Of a stretch of 33,724 bases of DNA, positions 24,620 to 32,868 are shown piece after piece (within the stretch, counting starts at the first letter, position 1; each line of letters opens with the position of its first letter). The position numbers and the translations under genes were made by a program. The notes beneath the pieces are model-generated. The model searched no databases, was not told the origin of the DNA, and saw nothing but the letters and a program-made list of their open reading frames with translations. Source of the stretch: Lachnospiraceae bacterium UBA938 (lineage in GTDB: Bacteria; Bacillota; Clostridia; Lachnospirales; Lachnospiraceae); contig DBDG01000073.1 in assembly GCA_002293475.1 (NCBI GenBank), positions 1-33,724 of the forward strand, in the 5' to 3' direction.

Positions 24620-27301
24620 TCATGTTTTGGCTTCATACCAGTCAGCGCCCGTATGCAGGTCTATTTCCAGCACCACGGCCAGATCAGCCGCCCCTTTCAT
24701 TTCCTCTGACAAGATCCGCCTAGCCTGTTCTGCCTCGGCTTGAGTCACTTCCAAGAGCAGCTCGTCATGGATCTGCAACACCAGACGGGAAGCCAGGCCT
24801 TCTTTTTTCAGCCGCTCCCAGACACGGATCATGGCAATCTTCATAATGTCGGCAGCCGTCCCCTGGATCGGCGAATTCATCGCTACCCGTTCCCCAAAGG
24901 AACGCTGCATGAAATTGGCCGACTTAAGTTCCGGGATCGGCCGGCGGCGGCCGAACATCGTGGTAACATAGCCTTTTTGATAAGCATCTTGGATGGTCTG
25001 TTCCAGAAACTCCTTGACCTTGGGGTAGGTGGCAAAGTACTGGGCGATATAGTCTTCCGCTTCCTTGCGGGAAATGCTGAGGTCCTGGCTCAGCCCGAAC
25101 GAACTGATGCCATATACAATGCCGAAATTCACGGCCTTGGCATTGCGCCGCTGCAGATCCGTCACCGCTTCAAACGGGGTATGGAAGACTTTGGCGGCTG
25201 TGATCCGGTGGATATCTTCTTCCATCTGATAGGCTTCGATCAGCTGGCGGTCGGCGGACAGATGCGCCAGGATCCGCAGTTCGATCTGGGAGTAGTCCGC
25301 ATCCATAAAAATCTGCCCCGGCTCCGGTACAAACACTTTACGGATCAGCCGCCCCAGTTCCATCCGCATGGGGATGTTCTGCAGATTGGGTTCCGTAGAA
25401 CTTAGCCGCCCGGTAGCGGTAATGGTCTGCTTGAGGTTGGTATGGATCCGGCTGTCGGCGCCGATATAGGCGGCAAGTCCGTCGGCATAGGTGGATTTCA
25501 GCTTAGCGAGACCCCGGTATTCCAGGATATCTTTCACAATGGGATGTTCTACCTCCAGCTTTTCCAGAATATCGGCGGCGGTTGAATAACCCGTCTTGGT
25601 CTTCTTCCCGCCTGGCATCTTTAAGCGTTCAAACAGGATTTCGCCGAGCTGTTTCGGCGAGTTGATGTTAAATTCCGTACCGGCCTGCTCATAAATAAGT
25701 TTTTCCAGTTCCATGATCCGGCCGCTTAAAGCCTCGCCATAGTTCTTCAGTTCCTCGGGACGGACACGGACACCAGCTTTTTCCATGTCATGGAGCACAT
25801 AAGACAGGGGCATCTCGATTTCCCGCATCAGCCTGTCCATACCGCTTTCTTTCAGCCTCTGCTGTAAAACTGGCATCGCCTTTAAACAGATATCGGCAAG
25901 ACAACAGGCATAACGCATCAGCTTTTCTTCCTGCATGGCCGCTTCTTTAAAAGAAGCCTTACCAAACAGCTGTGACCGGCTCTCCACGACGATGTTTAAA
26001 TACTGATTGCCGATATCTTCGATGTCATAGTCATTTTTCAGCGGGTTCAGCAGATAGGCACCGATGAGAATGTCAAAAAAATTCTCGGTTACGGCCAGGC
26101 CTTTTTCCGCCACCTCATCCGGTGTGACAAAATAGTCGTATTTTTTCTTGATATCGAAAGTCGCAACCGGCACTTTATGGGCTAGGTCCGTAAGCTTACC
26201 GGTCAGATATGCCTTGGTCAGAAAGCCTTGGGCTCCTAAATAATATACCGCTTCATCGCTCACAGCAAGCGCCATGCCGGCAAAATCACCGTCCGCCGCA
26301 CTGTCCTCCAGCAAAATGACGCCGGCCGGCCCCTGGGTGGCTCTAGAAAAGATTTCCTCAGCCTGCGCCAGATCGGTAACCGGCCGGAATGTTAACCGGC
26401 GCTCAGATTTATCGCCCTCACCGTCCATGACGGCAGCCGCCCCGAAACGGTTCAGCATGTTCTTGAATTCCAGTTCCTTAAACAGTAGATAGGCTTCTCT
26501 GGTAAAAAAATCGCCGACCCGGGCTTTTTCATAAGAAAATTCGACATCTCCATCGATGTTGATCGTTGCCAGTACCTGACTTAAATACGCGGCCTCACGG
26601 TTGGCGGCAAGCGTTTCCGCAACAGACTTTTTGGTTATTTCTTCTAAACGGTCATATATTTCATCTAAGGAACCGAACCTGACGATCAGTTCGGTGGCGG
26701 TTTTTTCGCCGATCTTAGGTACTCCCGGAATATTGTCCGACGCATCTCCCATAAGTGCCTTGACATCAATGAACTGTTCCGGTGTCACCTGGTATTGCTG
26801 GACGACGTCGGCGGCATAATAGTCCTCGGTTTCTGTCCGGCCGCCTTTGGTCTTGGGGATCCTGATCTTAATATGGGCAGAAGCAATCTGCAGCAGGTCA
26901 CGGTCGCCGGATACCAGGGAGACCGCCAGGCCTTCCTTTTCCGCTCTCTTGGCTAAGGTGCCGAGAATATCGTCGGCTTCCAGGCCGCCTTTTTCCAGAA
27001 TACAGATGTTCATGGCCGCAAGGACGTCTTTCATGACCGGCAGTTGCTCGATAAGTTCTTCCGGCATCGGCTTTCTGGTTCCCTTGTATTCTTTGTAGAT
27101 TTCGTGGCGGAACGTCGGTTCATGTACGTCAAAAGCTACAGCCAGATACTCCGGCTTCTCTTCCTCCAGGATCTTGAACATGATATTTAAGAAGCCGTAG
27201 ATGGCATTGGTATGAAAGCCTTTTCCGTTGCTTAGATCCGGGACTCCGTAAAATGCCCGGTGTAAAATGCTGTGTCCGTCTATTAAGACAAGTTTTCTCA
27301 T
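24620..27301 (-). CDS. polA: DNA polymerase I
   Basis: An 893-residue repair and lagging-strand polymerase. The N-terminal 5'-3' exonuclease domain is intact (LVLIDGHSILHRAFYG; LEADDILGTLA; GDASDNIPGVPKIGEKTA). The middle 3'-5' exonuclease-like domain lacks the first catalytic DxE pair (LLEDSAADG stands there), although later aspartates in KKYDYF and YACCLAD may remain; proofreading is probably lost, as in many Bacillota. Polymerase motifs are complete: A DADYSQIELR (667-676), B RRNAKAVNFGIVYG (718-731), C QIHDE (843-847). The start has AAAGGAG five bases before ATG. It is preceded by a small zinc-finger gene and followed by coaE. Confidence 0.97.
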   Translation of the reverse strand: MRKLVLIDGHSILHRAFYGVPDLSNGKGFHTNAIYGFLNIMFKILEEEKPEYLAVAFDVHEPTFRHEIYKEYKGTRKPMPEELIEQLPVMKDVLAAMNICILEKGGLEADDILGTLAKRAEKEGLAVSLVSGDRDLLQIASAHIKIRIPKTKGGRTETEDYYAADVVQQYQVTPEQFIDVKALMGDASDNIPGVPKIGEKTATELIVRFGSLDEIYDRLEEITKKSVAETLAANREAAYLSQVLATINIDGDVEFSYEKARVGDFFTREAYLLFKELEFKNMLNRFGAAAVMDGEGDKSERRLTFRPVTDLAQAEEIFSRATQGPAGVILLEDSAADGDFAGMALAVSDEAVYYLGAQGFLTKAYLTGKLTDLAHKVPVATFDIKKKYDYFVTPDEVAEKGLAVTENFFDILIGAYLLNPLKNDYDIEDIGNQYLNIVVESRSQLFGKASFKEAAMQEEKLMRYACCLADICLKAMPVLQQRLKESGMDRLMREIEMPLSYVLHDMEKAGVRVRPEELKNYGEALSGRIMELEKLIYEQAGTEFNINSPKQLGEILFERLKMPGGKKTKTGYSTAADILEKLEVEHPIVKDILEYRGLAKLKSTYADGLAAYIGADSRIHTNLKQTITATGRLSSTEPNLQNIPMRMELGRLIRKVFVPEPGQIFMDADYSQIELRILAHLSADRQLIEAYQMEEDIHRITAAKVFHTPFEAVTDLQRRNAKAVNFGIVYGISSFGLSQDLSISRKEAEDYIAQYFATYPKVKEFLEQTIQDAYQKGYVTTMFGRRRPIPELKSANFMQRSFGERVAMNSPIQGTAADIMKIAMIRVWERLKKEGLASRLVLQIHDELLLEVTQAEAEQARRILSEEMKGAADLAVVLEIDLHTGADWYEAKT

Positions 27302-27328
27302 GGAAACTCCTTTAATGGTATCATGGTA

Positions 27329-27652
27329 TCATTGAAAGGCGATTAAAGCCAAAATCACAAAGATAGCTGCCACTACCAGACCCTCCAGCCCATAGATGGC
27401 CGACTGCAAGGTGCGCCGCAGCCTTAAGTGGGCTTTGGCGCGTTCCATATGGCTGTCCATTACCTTTTGCAGATCAAAAGCATTTCCGTCTTCCAGGCTC
27501 AACATGCCCTCATTAATCAGATAATAAATGGCCAGCTCTTCCTTACACTCTTCACATGTGTCAATGTGGGCCATGAATTTCCGTAATTCTTTGGTAGAGA
27601 GGGCATCCTCCTGGAATAAAGGAAACATTTTTTCTATTTCTTTACAATTCAT
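27329..27652 (-). CDS. Small zinc-finger (zf-HC2/anti-sigma-like) membrane protein
   Basis: A 107-residue protein beginning MNCKEIEKMFP, with the HxxxCxxC zinc motif at H29/C33/C36 (HIDTCEEC) and Cys3, the pattern of ZAS/zf-HC2 anti-sigma domains. One C-terminal membrane helix follows (about 87-105). There is no ECF sigma factor gene beside it, unlike typical anti-sigma operons. Its start overlaps the end of nagA by 11 nt, so translation is probably coupled, and polA follows after 27 bases. A 9-bp tandem repeat (TGGTATCAT) spans its stop codon. It may bind a sigma factor encoded elsewhere or be a membrane zinc protein of another kind. Confidence 0.75.
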   Translation of the reverse strand: MNCKEIEKMFPLFQEDALSTKELRKFMAHIDTCEECKEELAIYYLINEGMLSLEDGNAFDLQKVMDSHMERAKAHLRLRRTLQSAIYGLEGLVVAAIFVILALIAFQ

Positions 27653-28790
27653 GAAGCGGTGTCCCTCTTAAGATTACCTGACGCAGGCTTAAGTCCGCTT
27701 TGTCAAGCAGCACGACGTTGGCCACTTTGCCGGCGGTGATGCTGCCGTAACGGTCGTAGATACCGACACTTTTGGCGGGATTCACCGCGGCACATTTGAC
27801 GGCGGATTCCAGAGGGATATCCATCTGACGGACGGCTGTCCGCATACATTCCATCAGGTTCGTTACCGAGCCGGCTATCGTTCCGTCTGAAAGCGTGGCT
27901 TTATTGCCGGAAACCAAGACCTTCTGGCCGCCCAAGGCAGCTTCGCCGTCACCTAAGCCGGTTGCCATCATACTGTCGCTGATCAGAATGATCTTGTCAT
28001 CACCGAATAATTTAAAAGTAGCCCGGACGGCACCCGGATGGATATGTACGCCGTCGCAGATCAGTTCAACCTCTGCGCTACAGTCTGCCGCCGCGCCCAC
28101 GACCCCGGGAGCCCGGTGTGTGAACGGAAACATGGCGTTGTACAGATGGGTGACGTGGGTGGCTCCCTTGGCAAATGCCTCACTGGCAATATCATAATCA
28201 GCCGCCGTATGCGCCACGGAAAGCACCGTATCCGCCTGCGCTGCCGCGATGAAATCGATGGCCCCTTCGGTTTCCGGGGCAATCGCTACCAGCTTGATCA
28301 TGCCGCCGGAGGCCTCATTCAGCCGGCGGAACATTTCCATATCAGGCTTGCGGATGTAGGCACCGTTCTGTGCCCCCTTCTTGCTTTCCGACACAAAAGG
28401 CCCTTCCATGTTTATCCCGCACAAAGTGGCACTGGCCGGATGGCCCTCGCCGGCTTCCTGCACATAAGCGGCCGCCGTCCGGCAGATGCCGTCCAGGGTT
28501 TCTTCCGCTAAAGTCATCGTGGCCGGTACAATGGTCGTAACCCCTACGGAAGCCTCATAAGCAGTGATTGCGGCGATAGCCTCCGGCGTCCCGTCACAGA
28601 AATCATAGCCGGCACAGCCATGAAAGTGCAGATCCGTCAGTCCCGGAATCGCCAGGCAACCCGTCCCGTCCATGACTTCTTCATCAGCTGAAGCTGACGG
28701 GCCGTCAGCAAAGACCCCGTCCCTGATATAAATATCTTGATCCTTAAATACCCCTTCTTCCGTATACACCTTAGCATTTTTAATAATCAT
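27642..28790 (-). CDS. nagA: N-acetylglucosamine-6-phosphate deacetylase
   Basis: Hydrolyses GlcNAc-6-phosphate to glucosamine-6-phosphate and acetate in amino-sugar and cell-wall recycling. The 382-residue amidohydrolase has the metal motif DLHFHG (H55, H57), the CGINMEGPFVSESKKGAQNG active-site stretch, later metal histidines in SVAHTAAD and THVTHLYNAM, and the catalytic Asp in LISDSM. Length and motifs are standard. It follows nagB by 69 bases, so both steps to fructose-6-phosphate are co-transcribed. The acetate product links biochemically to the pta/tmcAL pair at the other end of the window. The ribosome site is AAGGTG before ATG. Confidence 0.96.
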   Translation of the reverse strand: MIIKNAKVYTEEGVFKDQDIYIRDGVFADGPSASADEEVMDGTGCLAIPGLTDLHFHGCAGYDFCDGTPEAIAAITAYEASVGVTTIVPATMTLAEETLDGICRTAAAYVQEAGEGHPASATLCGINMEGPFVSESKKGAQNGAYIRKPDMEMFRRLNEASGGMIKLVAIAPETEGAIDFIAAAQADTVLSVAHTAADYDIASEAFAKGATHVTHLYNAMFPFTHRAPGVVGAAADCSAEVELICDGVHIHPGAVRATFKLFGDDKIILISDSMMATGLGDGEAALGGQKVLVSGNKATLSDGTIAGSVTNLMECMRTAVRQMDIPLESAVKCAAVNPAKSVGIYDRYGSITAGKVANVVLLDKADLSLRQVILRGTPLHEL

Positions 28791-28859
28791 CTTAACACCT
28801 TCTTTCTAACAACTTCGCTCTCTTAGTACCTCTTATCTTAGGCGGCGCTCTGCAATGCC

Positions 28860-29585
28860 TTAGATATACTTCATGCTTTCCGTATCGCCTACGATGGTGA
28901 CATCCGGATGGAGCTGCAGGATAGATGCCTGGATCTTCGGCGTGACCGGCCCGAAAAATGCTTCTTTAAAGATTTCCGCCTTGTCGGCGCCGCTGACCAC
29001 CACGAGGATCTTTTTGGCCTGCATGATAGTCTGGATGCCCATAGTATAGGCCTGCTTGGGCACATCGTCATAGGACGCAAAAAAACGCTGGTTGGCCTTG
29101 ATCGTAGTTTCCGACAAATCAACGCAGTGGCATGTTTTCTTGAAGACATCAGCTGGTTCATTAAAGCCGATATGGCCGTTATGGCCGATACCCAGCAACT
29201 GCAGGTCAACGCCGCCGGTAGCTGCAACAACGCGGTCATATCCCTCGCAGGCCTTGGCCGCATCCGGCTCTGTCCCGTCTGGCAAAAAGGTCCGGTTCCT
29301 GTCAATATTGACATGGCTGAACAGATTATGGTTCATGAAATAATAGTAACTCTGGTCGTTATCCTTCGTAATCCCCTTATACTCGTCCAGATTCACTGTC
29401 GTCACCTGGGAGAAATCAATATCCCCTTCTTCATATCTTTTAATCAGGTTTTTGTAAGTGCCGATAGGCGTTGAGCCGGTTGCAAGCCCTAGCACGCAGC
29501 CGGGATTCATGATGATTTGGGCGGCGATAATGTTGGCCGCTTTCCTGCTCATGTCTTCGTAATCTTTTGCGCTGATAACTCTCAT
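28860..29585 (-). CDS. nagB: Glucosamine-6-phosphate deaminase
   Basis: Converts glucosamine-6-phosphate to fructose-6-phosphate and ammonia. The 241-residue product has LATGSTP (34-40), VNLDEYKG (catalytic Asp67) and GIGHNGHIGFNEP (about 136-148), all hallmark motifs; length matches the shorter Bacillus/Clostridia form lacking the enteric allosteric tail. GGGAGGAAAAAAC precedes ATG. It is the first gene of the nagBA run. The 70-base AT-rich upstream stretch shows no clear NagR-type operator that I can identify. Confidence 0.96.
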   Translation of the reverse strand: MRVISAKDYEDMSRKAANIIAAQIIMNPGCVLGLATGSTPIGTYKNLIKRYEEGDIDFSQVTTVNLDEYKGITKDNDQSYYYFMNHNLFSHVNIDRNRTFLPDGTEPDAAKACEGYDRVVAATGGVDLQLLGIGHNGHIGFNEPADVFKKTCHCVDLSETTIKANQRFFASYDDVPKQAYTMGIQTIMQAKKILVVVSGADKAEIFKEAFFGPVTPKIQASILQLHPDVTIVGDTESMKYI

Positions 29586-29658
29586 TGTTTTTTCCTCCCA
29601 AAATTGATTTATTTAATATTAAGTTTTATATAAAATGAACATAATAACTGTTGTATGC

Positions 29659-29695
29659 GTAAACAGTAATCTGTTTACAGTAATCTGTTTACAGT
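29659..29695. repeat. 14-bp tandem repeat and perfect dyad over the kinase stop codon
   Basis: ACAGTAATCTGTTT occurs twice in tandem (29663-29690) plus a partial third copy. Within it GTAAACAG and CTGTTTAC form a perfect 8-bp stem with loop TAAT (29659-29678), spanning the TAA stop of the hybrid kinase. It may act as a weak transcript end or be slippage debris. Confidence 0.6.
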
Positions 29696-31834
29696 ATTTT
29701 GTGAACTGTATTCAATAAACTGCTGCATTACTTTCAGAAGCTCATATTTACTGATCGGCTTGCCTACATGGGCATTCATCCCCACCGACAGGCACTTATC
29801 TATATCTTCCCGGAATACGTTGGCAGTCATAGCAACAATCGGGATGTTTCGGGCCTGAACATTCTCGAGGCTGCGGATCTGCTGAGTCGCCGTATAGCCG
29901 TCTACCTCAGGCATGTGGACATCCATGAAGATGAGGTCGTATTTATCCGGATCAGAAGCAAATGCTTCTACGGCCGCTTTGCCGTTTTCGGCGTAGTCTA
30001 TTGTAACCCCGGTGTCAGACAGAAGATCCGTAAGGATTTCCCGATTGATTTCGATGTCCTCGGCAAGCAGGATATGCTTGCCGGTAAATACCGGTGTCTC
30101 CAGTTCCAGACCGGTTTCCGCCAACCCTTGATATACCGTCTGGAGCTCGGCCGACTCAGATGTCTGGCCGGCCCTTGCCGTAATAACAAAGATAAACCGG
30201 GCACCCTCTCCCAGCTCGGATTCTATCCATATTTTACCGCCCATCATATTGACAATATTCTGCGAAATGGCCAGTCCCAGTCCGGTGCCGCCGAATTTTC
30301 TGGAAATACTCCCGTCTGCCTGTTCAAAAGAAGTAAATAATGAGGTCTGCTGCTCCGGGGAAATCCCGATGCCGTTATCTGCCACTTCAAAACGCAGCTC
30401 GTAAACCCCGTCTCTTTCGCCCAGATTATCTATTGATATGCTGATCATGCCGCCTTCGTGGGTAAACTTATTGGCATTGCTGAGCAGGTTGGTTATCACC
30501 TGGGTCAGCCGCTGCATGTCGGATATGATCGCCCTTGGCACGTCGGGGTGAATCTTGATACCCAGTTCCTGTTTCTTTTCCACCAGCTTAAAGCTCACGA
30601 TGGCAACAGCGCGGTTCAGTGCTTCCGCCAGGGGGAAATCCGTGTATGACAGCTCCAGCTTGCCGGCTTCTATCTTGGACATATCCAGGACATCGTTGAT
30701 AACACCCAGCAAATGGCTGGACGCATCACTGATCTTGTCAAGGCAGTAACGGATCCGCAGGCTGTCATCGCTCTTACGGGCGATGTCGCTCATCCCGATA
30801 ATCGCGTTCATCGGTGTCCGCATTTCATGGCTCATCCGGGCAAGGAAATTGCTCTTGCTCCGACTCTCTTCGTCCGAACGCATCCGGGCATCTGCCGAAC
30901 GCATCAGCAGGTAACTCAAGGCACACATCAGAACGAATCCCATAATGATTAAAACAACAGCCATCTGATATACCTGGCCATAGTAATTACTGCGGGGAAT
31001 GATCAGTCCGATATGCCAGCCGTTAAAGATTGTTCGAAAAAAGGCGATGCTGTCGGTTCCGTCAATGTCGCTGAAGCGCTCCGCCGAAACCGGCCGCCCC
31101 GCTTCCAGAAGATCCGCCAGATAGACATAGCCCTTGCCGGCCGCACGCACGCTGCCGCCTAGGAGCGAGCTGTCCTGATGTGAGGTGAAATGCAAGGTGT
31201 TGCTGATTAAGACACCGTAGCCCTGACGATCCAGCTGCTGGGCCTCAACATAGTCGGTGATCCGGGAAAGCCGGAGGTCAATTGCCAAGACCCCGTAAAA
31301 CACCCCTTCGCGGTCAGCAATATGTTTCGAAAAAGAAATACACATTTCCCCCGTGTCGGCATCAATATAGGGTTCAGAAAAATAGATCCGGGTTTTATCC
31401 TGCACTGCCCCATCATACCACGGCCGCTCGACCGGATCATAATCCGCCGGCGGCACCCAGTCGGAACCGTCCAGGAACTCTTTGTCAAAATAACCGTATA
31501 TCTTCATAAAATCAGGCATATCCTGCTGATCCGAAGCATATTCGGCATGGGTATCCCGCAGGTAACCCAAGATATCTGCATTAGAACCGCCCTGCTGCAC
31601 CAGCACTTCCACGTCCTTTGCCATATTGGCAAAACGTATCTCTGTCTGCTGAAGACTGGCTGTGACGGCGGTTTCCACCGTATCCATGGTTTCCTCGCCC
31701 AGCATATATACTTGGTTTTGCACAATGCTGCTGACATAAAAATAACTGACCGACACCATGAGAAAAAAGGCTAAAAACACTAAAAGCAGCTGTTTTAGAT
31801 TTTTTTTAATTACATACTTGATCCGACTACTCAA
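29675..31834 (-). CDS. Hybrid sensor histidine kinase with Cache sensor and receiver domain
   Basis: A 719-residue membrane kinase. The order is a basic N-terminus, a membrane helix at about 14-35, an extracytoplasmic double-Cache-like domain to about 290 (RPWYDGAV and WHIGLIIP are characteristic), a second helix, HisKA with phospho-accepting His336 (ARMSHEMRTPMN), HATPase with DNGIGIS and GGTGLGLAIS boxes, and a C-terminal receiver with Asp638 (LIFMDVHMPE). TTG at 31834 is the probable start, since GGAGG lies exactly six bases upstream; the ATG 14 codons earlier has no ribosome site. There is no HPt or output gene adjacent, so partners lie elsewhere. The Cache type suggests a small extracellular ligand such as an amino or carboxylic acid. 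Confidence 0.9.
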   Translation of the reverse strand: MSSRIKYVIKKNLKQLLLVFLAFFLMVSVSYFYVSSIVQNQVYMLGEETMDTVETAVTASLQQTEIRFANMAKDVEVLVQQGGSNADILGYLRDTHAEYASDQQDMPDFMKIYGYFDKEFLDGSDWVPPADYDPVERPWYDGAVQDKTRIYFSEPYIDADTGEMCISFSKHIADREGVFYGVLAIDLRLSRITDYVEAQQLDRQGYGVLISNTLHFTSHQDSSLLGGSVRAAGKGYVYLADLLEAGRPVSAERFSDIDGTDSIAFFRTIFNGWHIGLIIPRSNYYGQVYQMAVVLIIMGFVLMCALSYLLMRSADARMRSDEESRSKSNFLARMSHEMRTPMNAIIGMSDIARKSDDSLRIRYCLDKISDASSHLLGVINDVLDMSKIEAGKLELSYTDFPLAEALNRAVAIVSFKLVEKKQELGIKIHPDVPRAIISDMQRLTQVITNLLSNANKFTHEGGMISISIDNLGERDGVYELRFEVADNGIGISPEQQTSLFTSFEQADGSISRKFGGTGLGLAISQNIVNMMGGKIWIESELGEGARFIFVITARAGQTSESAELQTVYQGLAETGLELETPVFTGKHILLAEDIEINREILTDLLSDTGVTIDYAENGKAAVEAFASDPDKYDLIFMDVHMPEVDGYTATQQIRSLENVQARNIPIVAMTANVFREDIDKCLSVGMNAHVGKPISKYELLKVMQQFIEYSSQNTVNRLL

Positions 31835-31867
31835 ATGATACCTCCGCTTAATCAATCTACCCTCATA

Positions 31868-31896
31868 AACATACACTTATTTTACAAAAATGTCAA
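31868..31896 (-). promoter_or_regulatory. Promoter of the hybrid kinase gene
   Basis: On the minus strand TTGACA (31891-31896), a 17-base spacer and TATGTT (31868-31873) precede the TTG start by about 35 bases. The -35 is perfect and the -10 matches 4/6, the usual form of an activator-dependent promoter. Confidence 0.55.
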
Positions 31897-31907
31897 TTGC
31901 ACTCGGC

Positions 31908-31947
31908 TATAGACACCTATTTGCTGTGTATAGACACCTATTTGCTG
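31908..31947. repeat. Two 19-bp direct repeats at 21-bp spacing upstream of the kinase promoter
   Basis: TATAGACACCTATTTGCTG occurs identically at 31908-31926 and 31929-31947. The 21-bp period equals two helical turns, and the pair starts 12 bp upstream of the predicted -35 box, the geometry of an activator site. It overlaps the 3' end of the BlaR1-like stub. Confidence 0.75.
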
Positions 31948-32216
31948 CCTTTGAAAGCAGAAATCAAAAAGAAGGAAAACTTTAATGACATTAAAGGAAG
32001 AGCTATCATTATCAAAGTGATGCTCCGCTCAAAAGGGAGAAACAGAAGCAAGAAAGCCGCCCCCCACAGCCACGAGCGCAGAACGGGCAGCAGTTTTTTG
32101 CGCGCTGCCTTCAGCACGGCGCTGAATAGGGATGCCGCCAAACCCGTGAATAAAATCCGGAATCCCAAAATCGATACGGCGGCTCCCGACAGCGCAAGAA
32201 TCCTCTGACCGCTCAT
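31938..32216 (-). pseudogene. N-terminal stub of a BlaR1/MecR1-like (M56) membrane sensor
   Basis: A 92-residue hydrophobic protein whose start overlaps the blaI stop by 4 nt, exactly where blaR1 normally begins. Its first about 60 residues resemble the N-terminal helices of M56 sensors: LSGAAVSILGF, a basic turn with AARKKL, and WGAAFLLLFLPF. After a second hydrophobic stretch it stops. Full BlaR1-type proteins are several hundred residues and contain a zinc protease HExxH, which is absent here and not found in other frames before the kinase promoter. It is either a truncated remnant or a small membrane protein retained to accompany BlaI. M56 assignment rests on position and pattern, not on alignment. 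Confidence 0.6.
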
Positions 32217-32605
32217 AGCTGTTCCCCTTTCTGATCATCCAGTATTTTCCTGAGACGCTCTATCTCTTCGACAGAAACCTGGCTGTCATTTATAAAGGCG
32301 GCAAAGAATTTGGCGATGCTGTTCTGATAATAGAGCTCCATAAAATTTCTGGTCTCTTCCTGTATGCAATCCTGTTCGCAGACAAGCGGATGATAATAGT
32401 AGAGATTGGCGTTGCCTTCGTCTACGGTGTATCCCACCGCTTTCTTCTTCACTAGGCGGTTCAGCAGCGTCCTGATCGAACTGTCGCCTATGTTTATTTC
32501 CGCCTGTACCTTCTCCACGACCTCGGTAGCGGTTTGCGGATATTTTTCCCACAGCTTCGTCATCACCAGCCATTCTCTTTTTGAAATGCGTGGTATGTCC
32601 GGCAT
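32213..32605 (-). CDS. blaI: BlaI/MecI-family transcriptional repressor
   Basis: A 130-residue winged-helix repressor with the classical BlaI pattern: ISKREWLVMTKLWEKYPQTATEVVE (N-terminal helices), GDSSIRTLLNRLVKKKAVGY (recognition helix and wing), and a C-terminal dimerisation region AKFFAAFINDSQVSVEEIERLRKIL, where sensor-dependent cleavage normally occurs. GAGAGGTG precedes ATG. It has its own near-consensus promoter and is divergent from the membrane protein at 32869, whose promoter region carries a BlaI-type dyad. The downstream sensor gene is only a stub, so release of repression may use a sensor encoded elsewhere. Confidence 0.92.
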   Translation of the reverse strand: MPDIPRISKREWLVMTKLWEKYPQTATEVVEKVQAEINIGDSSIRTLLNRLVKKKAVGYTVDEGNANLYYYHPLVCEQDCIQEETRNFMELYYQNSIAKFFAAFINDSQVSVEEIERLRKILDDQKGEQL

Positions 32606-32647
32606 AGACGCACCTCTCTTCTTTATTATGATTTTTACTTCTATTAC

Positions 32648-32676
32648 AGTATAATAAATTACATAAACTACGTCAA
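32648..32676 (-). promoter_or_regulatory. Promoter of blaI
   Basis: On the minus strand TTGACG (32671-32676), a 17-base spacer and TATACT (32648-32653) match the sigma-A consensus at 5/6 in each box. TTACA half-sites lie within and beside it, consistent with autoregulation, but no full dyad is evident here. Confidence 0.7.
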
Positions 32677-32699
32677 TTATAACAAAATTAAAAAGATAC

Positions 32700-32748
32700 T
32701 TGCCATTTCATGATATATCATGCTATATTGAATCTGTTACATTTGTAA
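32700..32748 (+). promoter_or_regulatory. Divergent promoter with BlaI-type operator
   Basis: TTGCCA (32700-32705), an 18-base spacer and TATATT (32724-32729) form a promoter for the plus-strand gene. The perfect dyad TTACATTTGTAA (32737-32748), the reverse complement of the BlaI/MecI box TTACAAATGTAA, sits at the expected transcription start. A second palindrome, CATGATATATCATG (32709-32722), fills the spacer. A weaker copy, TTACATCTGTGG (32798-32809), lies downstream. A 7-bp stem-loop (32834-32854) ends just before the ribosome site. Confidence 0.7.
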
Positions 32749-32868
32749 TAGATTTAATCATTTTTATCTTTGCTTCATTGATTTTTCGGCCAAACTATTA
32801 CATCTGTGGCAGACTAATACTTATGTAAGAAGGTATCGCAAGCAGCCTGCGATATACAGGAGGTTAAC

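Noticed and set aside
24740..25405. Plus-strand 221-codon frame inside polA
   Set aside because: Antisense shadow of the conserved polymerase domain.
31835..31876. ATG start of the hybrid kinase at 31876
   Set aside because: No ribosome site precedes it, and the predicted -10 box would overlap it; TTG at 31834 has GGAGG at ideal spacing.
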